Source: JANPPS01 sp965246925
GTDB taxonomy: Bacteria > Pseudomonadota > Alphaproteobacteria > Acetobacterales > Acetobacteraceae
NCBI GenBank assembly: GCA_965246925.1
Contig: OZ251994.1
Span: 1,054,001-1,118,000, forward strand
Length of the DNA stretch: 64,000 nt
Reading direction: 5' to 3'
A model generated the notes under the pieces. It was not told the origin of the DNA and did no database searches. It was given only the letters and a program-made list of their open reading frames with translations. The position numbers and the translations under genes were made by a program. Positions 50,635 to 58,902 of the stretch are shown here, piece after piece. Numbering within the stretch: position 1 is the stretch's first letter; every line of letters starts with the position of its first letter.

Positions 50635-52791
50635 CTAGTTCTTGGTCTGGCTCGGGCGAGCGAAGAAGTCGGCAGGAGGCGGATTGCTGAGGCCCAGCTG
50701 CGTATCGAGCGGTGTGATGCCCAGCGCGGTGCAGCCCGCGCCGTTATAGTGCGGCAGCGTCAGGACCGTCGTCATGTCGATCATGGCGTAGCTGGCCGGC
50801 AGCGGCGCCGCGGTGCCGAGTAGGCGGGCCGGGTCGAATGCGCTCAGCAACGCGCCCTGACCCGGCGTCGGGTTCTGCACGCCGTCATGCGGCCCCAGCT
50901 GGGTCTGCGTCACGCCCGCGGTCGCGAACCGTGCCGCCTGCCCCGCCACCTTGGCCGTCGCCTCGTCCGGCAAATCCGCCAGCGGGTTCAAGCCGAAGAC
51001 CGAGTTCACGAGGCCGATGACCGAGTTGTGGTCACCCTCCTCATGGCTCACCACGTGGGCGCGGGCGAAGGGGGAGATCACGATCATCGGGATGCGCGGA
51101 CCGCGGCTGAGCGGCAGGCCCGCCGGGTCATAGGACAGGATACGCGGTGGCACGTGATCGTAGTCGCCCTCGCTCTCGTCATACGTGATGACGATGGCGC
51201 TCTGGCTCCAATACGGGCTGGCGGCGATGGCGTTGATCTGGCTCGCGACCGCCGCCTCGCTGATCTGGCTGTCGGAATAGGCCGGGTGGTCGTCGTCACC
51301 CAGGAAGTTGGCCGAAACGTAGGCCGCGTCCGCCGCCGGGGTGACCGCACCGAAGCCGGTGGCGTTGGCCGTGTTGGGCACGAGGCCCTGGATGTTGTCG
51401 TACCCGCCGCGCACGTAGAACACGCCGCCCGATGGCGGCAGCGCCTGGTTCTGGACATCGGCGAAGAAGTCGCCCAGCCCGTGCTGGTTCGCGGCCTCGG
51501 CCGGGTTGTTCGTCACGTAGCCGAAATACTGCGGGCCGTTGTGATGGCCGATGTAGCTGGAGTGCGGGGTCGATGCGATGCCGTTGGCCGCCGGCAGGTT
51601 CGGCTCCGCATTGTATCCGTTCTGGTACCAGCCCCATTTATAGCCGGGCGTGTTCTTGGTCATGATGGCCTGCAGGTCGCTCTGCACATCGGCCAGGTCG
51701 GCGCCGGGGTTGGTGTCGGTCGCGGTCATCTGCATCACCGTCCGGCCCGCCAAGGTGAGCGGCAGGCTGGCGAAGGTGAGGTTCGGCGCCACGTTGCTGG
51801 CCGCGCCGAACTCGTTCTTGCGCTGCGGCGTGCCCGTGGCTGCGCCGGTGTTAGCCGTTGCGACCAGATTGGTCGGCTGGCTCGGGTTGCCGGAATACTC
51901 CACCGTGCCGGCACCCGGTAGCCCAGGGATCGGGTCGTTCACGATCGGCACCGCGATCGAGCCGAAGGTCGTCGCGGACGTCGTTTCCGGGTGCTTCACC
52001 CACTGCGTCTCGCCCGCCTGCCCGGCGATCATCGCGATCGCGTTCGGCGTGGACGGGCCGACCGTGGTCTGGAAGATGTTGTCGAACAAGGTGAACCGGT
52101 TGGCATAGTTCCACAGGAATGGGATAGTATCGCAATCGACATACCCCATCGCGAGCTGCCCCCACTGCTTGGACGCAAGCGTGGGCGCGGCCGGGATCTG
52201 TGCCGCCGTGGGGTTGATCGGGGAGCCGGGGAACCGCTTGGCCTGCTCGTTCAGCGCGAAGCGGTCCATCAGCGGCGTGCCAGTGCCGCCCGGCAGGTTC
52301 ATCTTGGCGGCCATGCGGGTGTGGCTATGGTCCACGTCATCGAGGTCGGACGCGTTCTGCGCCGTGCCCATCCGGAACGGAGCGATCGTGCCCGCCGTCC
52401 CATCCGTGTTGTATAGCACCTGCGTGTTGCTACGCGCGGCCGGGGTGCGGAGCCGGGGCGTGGCGGACGCATCCGCATACAGGCCGTTGGCGCCCGGGAA
52501 GGTGCCGAAATAATGGTCGAAGGAGCGGTTCTCGCTGAATAGCACGAACACGTATTTGACCCGGTGCCGCAAGAGGCTGATCAGCTGCGCGTTGCTGAGG
52601 TTGGTGTCGGACGCAGGGTCGCGGAACACGCCCTGGATGGCCGGGCTAAAGCCGGACGCGGCCGTCAGCGGCTGGGCCGTCACCACAGGCGTCGAGGCCG
52701 TCAGCGCATAGGCGGGGGCCGCCAGCATCGGCTGCAACAGGGAGGCGGCCGCGATCCAAGCCGTAGTTGACTTCAACAGCATCCGTCGCAT
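50635..52791 (-). CDS. Secreted phosphoesterase (PF04185, phospholipase C/acid phosphatase type)
   Basis: A 718-residue exported enzyme of the phosphoesterase family containing phospholipase C and AcpA. The signal peptide ends near PAYA|LTA. VFVLFSENRSFDHYFGTFPGANG holds the metal/nucleophile motif typical of this family, and ITYDESEGDYDHVPP, GPRIPMIVISPFA and HVVSHEEGDHNSVI are further metal-site regions. Its substrate could be a phospholipid or phosphomonoester. AAGGAG precedes the ATG. It is upstream of the PEP-CTERM gene and may share its transcript. Confidence 0.88.
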   Translation of the reverse strand: MRRMLLKSTTAWIAAASLLQPMLAAPAYALTASTPVVTAQPLTAASGFSPAIQGVFRDPASDTNLSNAQLISLLRHRVKYVFVLFSENRSFDHYFGTFPGANGLYADASATPRLRTPAARSNTQVLYNTDGTAGTIAPFRMGTAQNASDLDDVDHSHTRMAAKMNLPGGTGTPLMDRFALNEQAKRFPGSPINPTAAQIPAAPTLASKQWGQLAMGYVDCDTIPFLWNYANRFTLFDNIFQTTVGPSTPNAIAMIAGQAGETQWVKHPETTSATTFGSIAVPIVNDPIPGLPGAGTVEYSGNPSQPTNLVATANTGAATGTPQRKNEFGAASNVAPNLTFASLPLTLAGRTVMQMTATDTNPGADLADVQSDLQAIMTKNTPGYKWGWYQNGYNAEPNLPAANGIASTPHSSYIGHHNGPQYFGYVTNNPAEAANQHGLGDFFADVQNQALPPSGGVFYVRGGYDNIQGLVPNTANATGFGAVTPAADAAYVSANFLGDDDHPAYSDSQISEAAVASQINAIAASPYWSQSAIVITYDESEGDYDHVPPRILSYDPAGLPLSRGPRIPMIVISPFARAHVVSHEEGDHNSVIGLVNSVFGLNPLADLPDEATAKVAGQAARFATAGVTQTQLGPHDGVQNPTPGQGALLSAFDPARLLGTAAPLPASYAMIDMTTVLTLPHYNGAGCTALGITPLDTQLGLSNPPPADFFARPSQTKN

Positions 52792-52875
52792 CGGTGGGCT
52801 CCTTGATTTAGCTGCCGCAATCTCGCCAGGACCGGCTTCGGCGACAATGCAAATTGCATGTTTCTATTGTGACAC

Positions 52876-53829
52876 TTATTCGACCGACGGGGCGGTCATG
52901 GTCCCACCCTGCTGCCAGCCGGCGTTCAGGCCCGGCGGCAGGCCGAGCGGGGAGCCCTCCCCCAGGGTCCGGCGCATCATGGCGGCAAAACCGCCCTGCG
53001 CCGCGATCCTCGTCTGCCAGTCCCGGTCGAGGCCGAGCCAGGACCCGGCCACCGGTAGCGGGCTCCCATCGCCCGCCAGCACGGTATCGACCGACCACGT
53101 GACCACCTGGCTCCAAGGGCCGTCCGCCGGGGTCACGGCCATGATGGATGCGGCGGATAATGGTTCGTCCAGAATACGGGCCGGATGCCCGCCCTGTCCG
53201 GCACCGAGCCTCAGCGCGGCCAAGGCCGTCTCCTCGCCCACCACCGCCGGGCAGCGGCCCGCGGCGAAGGCGTCCATCATCTCCTCCAGCTCCATCCAGC
53301 CGGAGAAGTTGACGGTCCATTGGTGCCTCACGGCATAGGCGTTGAGCGCACGCTCCGCAGTGGTGCCCGGCTCGGCGCATACCATCGTATGGCCGACCTC
53401 GCCTATGGCATGGATCGGGCTCGCGTCCGGGACCATAAGGCGGGTCGTGAGCTGATACACGGTGGGACCGGTGAGCACCGCGCCGAACAGCTCGTTGGCA
53501 AACAGCTCGGTCGTGGTCAGGAACGCGACATCATCCGCACCGGTGCCGATCCGCCGGAAGTCGCGGCCTAGGGCGTAGCCGGTGAACTCGATCTTGCCGG
53601 GGTCGCCCAGCACGGCGGCGGCGATCGCGCGGCACAGCTCCACGTGCAAGCCATACCAGCTGTGATCGGTGGCCGGAAACGCGAGGCCGGGGCGGATGGC
53701 GCTGCCGCACCGCAAGACACCGGCCTGCATCACCCGCGCCAGCGTTGGCTCCTGCTCCGCGGCCTGGGCATGCCAACAGCGCGTTGCAGACATCATCAGC
53801 ATCAGCAAGAACAAGGTGATCCGGCGCAT
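52876..53829 (-). CDS. Periplasmic amino-acid-type solute-binding protein
   Basis: Type II periplasmic binding protein (bacterial extracellular solute-binding family 3, AapJ-like), 317 residues. The signal peptide ends near AQAAEQ; ARVMQAGVLRCGSAIRPGLAF, WYGLHVELCRAIAAAVLG and the later MVCAEPGTTAERALNAYA are typical of AapJ-like proteins. AAAGGAG lies 6 nt before the ATG. No permease or ATPase gene is adjacent. It follows a GspC/N-like gene and a 13-bp tandem repeat. Confidence 0.8.
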   Translation of the reverse strand: MRRITLFLLMLMMSATRCWHAQAAEQEPTLARVMQAGVLRCGSAIRPGLAFPATDHSWYGLHVELCRAIAAAVLGDPGKIEFTGYALGRDFRRIGTGADDVAFLTTTELFANELFGAVLTGPTVYQLTTRLMVPDASPIHAIGEVGHTMVCAEPGTTAERALNAYAVRHQWTVNFSGWMELEEMMDAFAAGRCPAVVGEETALAALRLGAGQGGHPARILDEPLSAASIMAVTPADGPWSQVVTWSVDTVLAGDGSPLPVAGSWLGLDRDWQTRIAAQGGFAAMMRRTLGEGSPLGLPPGLNAGWQQGGTMTAPSVE

Positions 53830-53840
53830 TGGCGCTCCTT

Positions 53841-53879
53841 TGGTGCTAACGGATGGTGCTAACGGGTGATGCTAACGGG
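53841..53879. repeat. Three copies of a 13-bp tandem repeat
   Basis: TGGTGCTAACGGA, TGGTGCTAACGGG and TGATGCTAACGGG follow without gap. The unit contains CTA, which is TAG on the minus strand; the first copy encountered provides the stop codon of the upstream GspC/N-like gene. The repeat ends 12 nt before the start codon of the solute-binding protein gene. Confidence 0.85.
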
Positions 53880-54447
53880 CAGAAATCTGCGGCGGGCCGG
53901 GGTTGCCCGCGCGGAGCGACGCCACGCTCGGGACGGCCGCGAAGATGGCCGGATTGACCGGGATGGGCGCCATCGCGTCGAAGCTCGGCCGCACTGTGCG
54001 CATGCCCTGCGCTCCCTCGAGCGTCACCTGCCCTGGCCTAATGTCCCGGACCGTCATTCCCGCAATCACCGCACCCTCTTGCACCAGCAGCGGCTTGCCA
54101 GCCGGTCCGGCAAAGATGGCGCGGCGGACCGCACCATCGATCAGTACGCCCGTCAGGCGTGGTAACGGCAGGGCAACGGCGGCAGGTGCGGCGGCCACGA
54201 CGGCCGGTGCGGGCGGCCGCCGGGCAGGCGAGAACAGCGGACGATCCAGCATCGCCGCCTGCCACTCGGCAACAGGAGCCGGACGCCCGGGCCGGGCTGC
54301 CACGTCCGGGATCACCGCGGCCGGCAAGGGCTGCTCCCTTGTATCTGCCGGCCCGCTAGGGTCGCGCAGCTCTAGGGCAAGGCCGCCCGCCAGCAAGGCC
54401 GCAAGCGCGGCCAGCACGGTAAGGCGGACGGGAGGCTGAGCCAGCAT
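53872..54447 (-). CDS. GspC/GspN-like type II secretion protein, orphan
   Basis: A 191-residue bitopic membrane protein: N-terminal helix LTVLAALAALLAGGLALELR, a Pro/Ala-rich linker, the motif LDRPLFSPARRP, and a C-terminal HR-like domain (LTGVLIDGAVRRAIFAGP, EGAVIAGMTVRDIRPGQVTLEG). This plan fits GspC/GspN-type type II secretion components, which couple the inner-membrane platform to the secretin. No other Gsp genes are in the window. Its stop lies in a 13-bp tandem repeat, and it is divergent from the metallophosphoesterase operon. Confidence 0.6.
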   Translation of the reverse strand: MLAQPPVRLTVLAALAALLAGGLALELRDPSGPADTREQPLPAAVIPDVAARPGRPAPVAEWQAAMLDRPLFSPARRPPAPAVVAAAPAAVALPLPRLTGVLIDGAVRRAIFAGPAGKPLLVQEGAVIAGMTVRDIRPGQVTLEGAQGMRTVRPSFDAMAPIPVNPAIFAAVPSVASLRAGNPGPPQISAR

Positions 54448-54516
54448 GATGACGTCCTACGACGAAGCCTCTTCCGGGTAAGCCGCAGTTCCATGACAAA
54501 TCGTGAAACCGTCATA

Positions 54517-54546
54517 CACAGGTGAACCGTGCCCGGATAACCTGTG
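54517..54546. promoter_or_regulatory. Inverted repeat upstream of the metallophosphoesterase/SPFH/ATPase operon
   Basis: CACAGGT (54517-54523) and ACCTGTG (54540-54546) are exact reverse complements with a 16-nt spacer, about 26-55 nt before the first gene of the operon. The centres are about two helical turns apart, as in operators for dimeric regulators. Assignment as an operator is inference. Confidence 0.35.
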
Positions 54547-54571
54547 CACCTCATTTCGTGGTGAACCGGCA

Positions 54572-56023
54572 ATGGCGCGTGTAGTATTGGGCTTTGGCAG
54601 TGCGGCAATGGCCTGCATTCTCGTAACCGCCCCGGCCCGGGCGGACGTGATCAACCAATGGGTTCAGTTCGCGCCCGATAATACGGTCCTGCTTCGCGCG
54701 ATCGAATCTCTGCCCGCCAATGGCTGCCCGGCCGCTACGGTGGACGGCGCCTCCGTCACGCTGTCCCCCCGCGGTGACGTTACCACCCCGGCCACGGCGC
54801 CCCTCACATCCTATCCGGTCCTCATGTGCGAAAGCGCGCCGCTGCCGGCCTTCGGCCATAGCTCGGCCAGCGTCGCGGGTGTTCCGCTCAAGATGCCGGT
54901 GGCCAACCCGCGCCGCATCATGTTCATCGGCGACACGGGCTGCCGCGTCGCCGCCACGCTGACCGGCACGCAGAATTGCAATGACCCGGCGCAGTTCCCG
55001 CTCAACTTCCTGGCCAACTACGCCGCCACGTTCCAGCCGGACCTCATCGTCCACACCGGTGACTTCTTCTACCGCGAGCAGCCGTGCCCCACCGGCTTCA
55101 CCGGATGCGCCGGGACCCCCGCTTTCGACAACTGGGACTCCTGGTATGCCGACTGGTTCGGCCCGGCGAAAAGCCTGATCCAGGCCGCCCCGCTCGCACT
55201 GTCCCGCGGCAATCACGAAAGCTGCAACCGCGGCGCCCGCGGCTGGTTCCGCCTGTTGGACGTGCACGCCTACGACGCCAATGCGGTGAACTGCACCGGA
55301 CCCTACACGCCCATGGCGGGCGCGCCCGGCGCCAAGGGACCGCTCACCCCTTATGACTACACCCCGCCCTATACCGTAAATGCGGGCCAGGTCACTCTGC
55401 TGATGTTCGACTCGAGTGACAGCAATACCAGCGCGGTCGATACCACGACCCTTTCGACCGACGGACGGACGGTGAAGCAGATCTATACCGCGCAGCTGAC
55501 TGCCGCACTGGCCCCGCTATCGGGCGCCAACGTATTCTATGTGACGCACAAGCCCACCTATGATATCCGCCCAGCCAAGGTGAACGGCAACCTGGCGGGA
55601 GGCGACTATACGCAGCAATCCGTGTTCGAAGGCATAAGCCCCGGCGGCGTGCCCGCCCCGATCAAGCTATTGGTCTCCGGCCATGATCACCAGTTCCAGA
55701 TGGTCAATTTCGGCGCCAACTATGCGCCGCAGCTAGTGGTGGGCAACTCGGGCACGCTGCTGGACAACAACTCCGGCGCGCAGCCGCAGGCGTTCACGCC
55801 GGACGTCACTGGCACCAACAACGGCGCCACCTACGCCCTGCCCGGCGTCGCGCTGACCGCCACCACGACCATCCGCGCTACCGCGGACCGTTCCGAATAC
55901 GGCTTCACGGTGATGGACGCCATCAACAATGGCTATGTGGCGAACGTGTATAACCTCGCCTCCAACAAGCTCGCCCGCTGCGTCATGACGCTGTATCCGC
56001 GCAGCATGGCCTGCACCCCCTAG
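54572..56023 (+). CDS. Secreted metallophosphoesterase (calcineurin-like)
   Basis: Predicted exported di-metal phosphatase of 483 residues. The signal peptide ends near APARA|DVI. The calcineurin-type motifs appear in order: IMFIGDTGCRV (GDxG), VHTGDFFYRE (GDxx), SRGNHESC (GNHE), YVTHKPTYD, and LVSGHDHQFQ (GHxH). These bind two metals and cleave a phosphate ester; the substrate is not evident. ATG 54572 begins the signal peptide; an in-frame start at 54503 is not needed. It is the first gene of the SPFH/ATPase operon, with only 2 nt before the next start. Confidence 0.87.
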   Translation: MARVVLGFGSAAMACILVTAPARADVINQWVQFAPDNTVLLRAIESLPANGCPAATVDGASVTLSPRGDVTTPATAPLTSYPVLMCESAPLPAFGHSSASVAGVPLKMPVANPRRIMFIGDTGCRVAATLTGTQNCNDPAQFPLNFLANYAATFQPDLIVHTGDFFYREQPCPTGFTGCAGTPAFDNWDSWYADWFGPAKSLIQAAPLALSRGNHESCNRGARGWFRLLDVHAYDANAVNCTGPYTPMAGAPGAKGPLTPYDYTPPYTVNAGQVTLLMFDSSDSNTSAVDTTTLSTDGRTVKQIYTAQLTAALAPLSGANVFYVTHKPTYDIRPAKVNGNLAGGDYTQQSVFEGISPGGVPAPIKLLVSGHDHQFQMVNFGANYAPQLVVGNSGTLLDNNSGAQPQAFTPDVTGTNNGATYALPGVALTATTTIRATADRSEYGFTVMDAINNGYVANVYNLASNKLARCVMTLYPRSMACTP

Positions 56024-56025
56024 CA

Positions 56026-57867
56026 GTGAACGCCGTCCACCCAGTCATCGCAGAGGAAAACACGGTCACAACCCCGTCCTGGCCCAATACGGCCGGGACG
56101 GTCCGGCTGTTGCGCCGCCTGCTGACACTCTACCTCCTGGCCGCATCAGCGCTGATAGCCGCAGGGTTGACGATGCATCCGCTGGCGGCCGAGGCGCGGC
56201 AGTCAGGCCTGCTCGGCGTGGCGGTCGCCGGGCTGACCCTGGCCGCCGCAGGCCTTGCCGCATGCTTGATCATGGCCCAGGCCCGGCACCGCGCCGGGAC
56301 GTTCGATCCGGACGCGCTTTCCGCATTGGGCCGTATGGCGCGGCGTCCGCAGGGCGTGGTGATCCCTGTGCTCACCGGCCTCGCCATGGCAGCAGCCTGG
56401 GCCGGGCGGGCGCACGCGCCGGACCTATATGCCCAAGCGGCGCTGCTGGGCGGCGGCATGATCGTGCTCACCTTCCCGCTGCTGGTGGCCGAGCGGATGG
56501 TGGCCGGCCTATCGCCGCTGGCCTTACCCGAAGCGCCTTCGCTACAGGCGCTGATGTTCGTCCCCGTGCTGACTTGGCCGCTCGCGGGGACCCTGCATAT
56601 CCTGGGCTCGCTCGGCCTGCCTTGGGCGGGCGGACTGATGGCGGTGCCGGCGCTGATCACCGGCGTAGCCGCGCTCGAACTCATGGTCCGCTCCTTGGCG
56701 GTATGGTTCATGCTGCCGCCCAGCCCGCTGCTGGCCCGGGCCGCCATCGCCAGCCTGTCCGCCGCGCTGCTGCAGCCCGGACGGCTGGCCGGGTCCGGAC
56801 TGGCATCCCCGGTGCAGACCCATCTCGGTATCGACTTCTCGCGCAGCTGGGCGCTGCGCTATCTCAGCGGCGCGGTTCTGCCGGTGGCGGCGCTGGTGGC
56901 GCTGCTGGCCTGGGGCCTGACCGGCGTGGCGTTGGTGCCGCTGGACCGCCGGGCGGTGTATGAACGGCTGGGCGTGCCGGCGTCCATCTGGCAGCCTGGC
57001 CTGCACGCGGGCCTGCCGTGGCCGCTCGGCCAGGCGCGGATAGTGGAGATGGGCGTCGTCCACGCCGTACCGCTCGGCGCCAGCCTGCCCGGCGCGGCCG
57101 GCCCCGCCGAGGCGTTCGCGCCGGAGGGAGCCGACCGGCTTTGGGACCAGCCGCACCCCGGCGAAATCGCCCTCCTGACTGCAAGCCAGGGCAGCACCGG
57201 TGAGCAGGGGTTCCAGAGCGTGAACGTGGACCTCACGGTCCTGTACCGCTTCGCACTGGATGATCATGGCGCGCTCGAAGCGGCCTATGCGCAGAACGAT
57301 CCGGACCAGCTCGTCCGTTCCGAAGCCAGCCGGCTCCTGGTGCAGCTCTGCGCCGGGCGCACGCTCGACAGCCTGCTAGGCGAAGACCGCGCCAGCGTCG
57401 CCGGCGGCGTAGGCCTGGCGCTCGGCCAGGAGCTGGAACGGCTCGGCAGCGGCATCGAGCTGTTGGGCATCGAGATCGAGGCGATCCACCCGCCCGCCAG
57501 CGCCGCCAGCGCCTATCACGCGGTTCAGGCCGCCGGCATCGTCGCCAGCACGGCGATCGCGACCGAGGCCGGGCGCGCCCAAGCCGCCGCCAGCCTATCC
57601 CGCCAACAGGCCGCCACCCTTATGGACGAAGCACGCGCTAGCGGGGCCGAAGCCGTGGGCGCGGCGGAAGTCGGCTTGCGGCAGTTCACCGCCGACCACG
57701 CCGCCGATAGCGAGGCGTTCCGGCTGGAGCGCACCCTTGCCAACCTGTCATCCGCCCTGCCCCGCATGCCCCTGATCATCATCGATCACCGGCTGCAGGG
57801 TGCGTCCGCCCCCGTCATCGACCTCCGCCCCGGTAACGCCCCCTCCGGCGCCCCGGCGGACGAGTAG
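56026..57867 (+). CDS. SPFH protein A with seven-helix N-terminal membrane domain (HflK-like)
   Basis: A 613-residue membrane protein. Residues about 20-310 hold seven hydrophobic segments (for example LYLLAASALIAAGLTM, LLGGGMIVLTFPLLVAE and VLPVAALVALLAWGLTGVAL). The rest is a band-7/SPFH domain beginning LVPLDRRAVYERLGVPASIWQPGLHAGLPWPLG, with QGFQSVNVDLTVLYRF, QLVRSEASRLLVQLCAGRTLDSLL, and an Ala/Glu-rich helix (about 520-585) for oligomerisation. It resembles HflK, but HflK normally has one helix. GTG 56026 follows the previous stop by 2 nt. SPFH proteins form membrane microdomain rings and modulate proteases; the role here is open. Confidence 0.8.
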   Translation: MNAVHPVIAEENTVTTPSWPNTAGTVRLLRRLLTLYLLAASALIAAGLTMHPLAAEARQSGLLGVAVAGLTLAAAGLAACLIMAQARHRAGTFDPDALSALGRMARRPQGVVIPVLTGLAMAAAWAGRAHAPDLYAQAALLGGGMIVLTFPLLVAERMVAGLSPLALPEAPSLQALMFVPVLTWPLAGTLHILGSLGLPWAGGLMAVPALITGVAALELMVRSLAVWFMLPPSPLLARAAIASLSAALLQPGRLAGSGLASPVQTHLGIDFSRSWALRYLSGAVLPVAALVALLAWGLTGVALVPLDRRAVYERLGVPASIWQPGLHAGLPWPLGQARIVEMGVVHAVPLGASLPGAAGPAEAFAPEGADRLWDQPHPGEIALLTASQGSTGEQGFQSVNVDLTVLYRFALDDHGALEAAYAQNDPDQLVRSEASRLLVQLCAGRTLDSLLGEDRASVAGGVGLALGQELERLGSGIELLGIEIEAIHPPASAASAYHAVQAAGIVASTAIATEAGRAQAAASLSRQQAATLMDEARASGAEAVGAAEVGLRQFTADHAADSEAFRLERTLANLSSALPRMPLIIIDHRLQGASAPVIDLRPGNAPSGAPADE

Positions 57868-57873
57868 AGAACC

Positions 57874-58902
57874 ATGCACCTGCACAACCACGATCACGCC
57901 CATCACGACCACGGCCATCACGGACACGGCCATCACGGACACGGCCACGATGGCCCGGCGCCGGGCAGGACGCGGGTCTTCCTGCGCTTCCTGGGTGCCG
58001 GCCTCGTTCTGGCCGCGGCAGTGTTCGCCTCCTGCTCGGTCATCGTGCCCGCCGGGCAGGCGGTGGTGGTGACGCGGTTCGGGGACCTCAGCCGCGTCCT
58101 AGTGTCTCCCGGCCTCGCCTGGAAATGGCCCGCGCCAGCCGAGACGGGCATTTCGGTCGATCTTCGCCTCCGCACCACCTCCACCGGCCTGCAGGACGTC
58201 GGCACCAAGGACGGGCTCCGCATCCTGGTGCAAGCCTTCGTCGCCTGGCAGGTCCCGGCCGACCCCGGCGCCATCCGCACCTACCTCCGCGCCGTGCGCG
58301 AGCCGGACGAGGCGGCGCGCCAGCTGCGGAGCCTCACCGGCGCCGCCCTGCAGGTGACCGCCAGCGGGTTCGACTTGCAGGATCTGGTCGATACCGACAC
58401 CGGACGCCAGCGCCTACCGGCGTTCGAATCCCGCCTCCTGGAACAAATCCAGCGCCAAGCCGCGGAAGTGTATGGCGTCAAGATCGTGCAAGCCGGGATC
58501 GAACGCCTGAGCCTGCCGGACGCCACCCTCGCCGCCACCGTGTCCCGCATGCGGGCCGAGCGGGAGACGGCCGCCGCCGCCCGCACGGCGGAGGGGCTGC
58601 GCGCCGCCGCCGAACTCCGCTCCCGCGCCACCAGCGAGTCCCGCATCCTGGTCGCCCACGCCCGGACGGAGGCGGCCGGGATCGAGGCCGCCTCCCGCCA
58701 GCAAGCCGCCGCCATCCAGTCCCACGCCTACGCGATCGATCCGGAGCTGTATGCCATGCTCCGCTCCCTCGATACGCTCGGTAGCGTCGTCGGCCCCAAC
58801 ACGCGCATGGTGCTCCGTACGGACTCGGCGCCGTTCAACATGCTCATCGGGCCGCCCCGCACCACCCCGGCCATCGGCGCTGCGACCGCGAGCGCGCCGT
58901 GA
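57874..58902 (+). CDS. SPFH protein B with histidine-rich N-terminal tail (HflK/HflC-like)
   Basis: A 342-residue protein with one N-terminal membrane helix (FLGAGLVLAAAVFASCSVIV, about residues 36-55) followed by a band-7/SPFH domain (VPAGQAVVVTRFGDLSRVLVSPGLAWKWP, GLRILVQAFVAWQV, QRLPAFESRLLEQIQRQAAEVYGVKIV) and an Ala/Glu/Arg-rich coiled-coil. The first 25 residues contain 14 histidines, with Asp and Gly, a likely cytoplasmic metal-binding tail absent in ordinary HflK/C. The next gene but one is a P1B metal ATPase. Starts 6 nt after SPFH A; the stop overlaps the SPFH C start (GTGA). Confidence 0.87.
   Translation: MHLHNHDHAHHDHGHHGHGHHGHGHDGPAPGRTRVFLRFLGAGLVLAAAVFASCSVIVPAGQAVVVTRFGDLSRVLVSPGLAWKWPAPAETGISVDLRLRTTSTGLQDVGTKDGLRILVQAFVAWQVPADPGAIRTYLRAVREPDEAARQLRSLTGAALQVTASGFDLQDLVDTDTGRQRLPAFESRLLEQIQRQAAEVYGVKIVQAGIERLSLPDATLAATVSRMRAERETAAAARTAEGLRAAAELRSRATSESRILVAHARTEAAGIEAASRQQAAAIQSHAYAIDPELYAMLRSLDTLGSVVGPNTRMVLRTDSAPFNMLIGPPRTTPAIGAATASAP

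Noticed and set aside
52808..53380. 190-codon minus-strand frame inside the AapJ-like gene
   Set aside because: Out-of-frame shadow; the AapJ-like frame carries the family motifs continuously, so no frameshift is needed.
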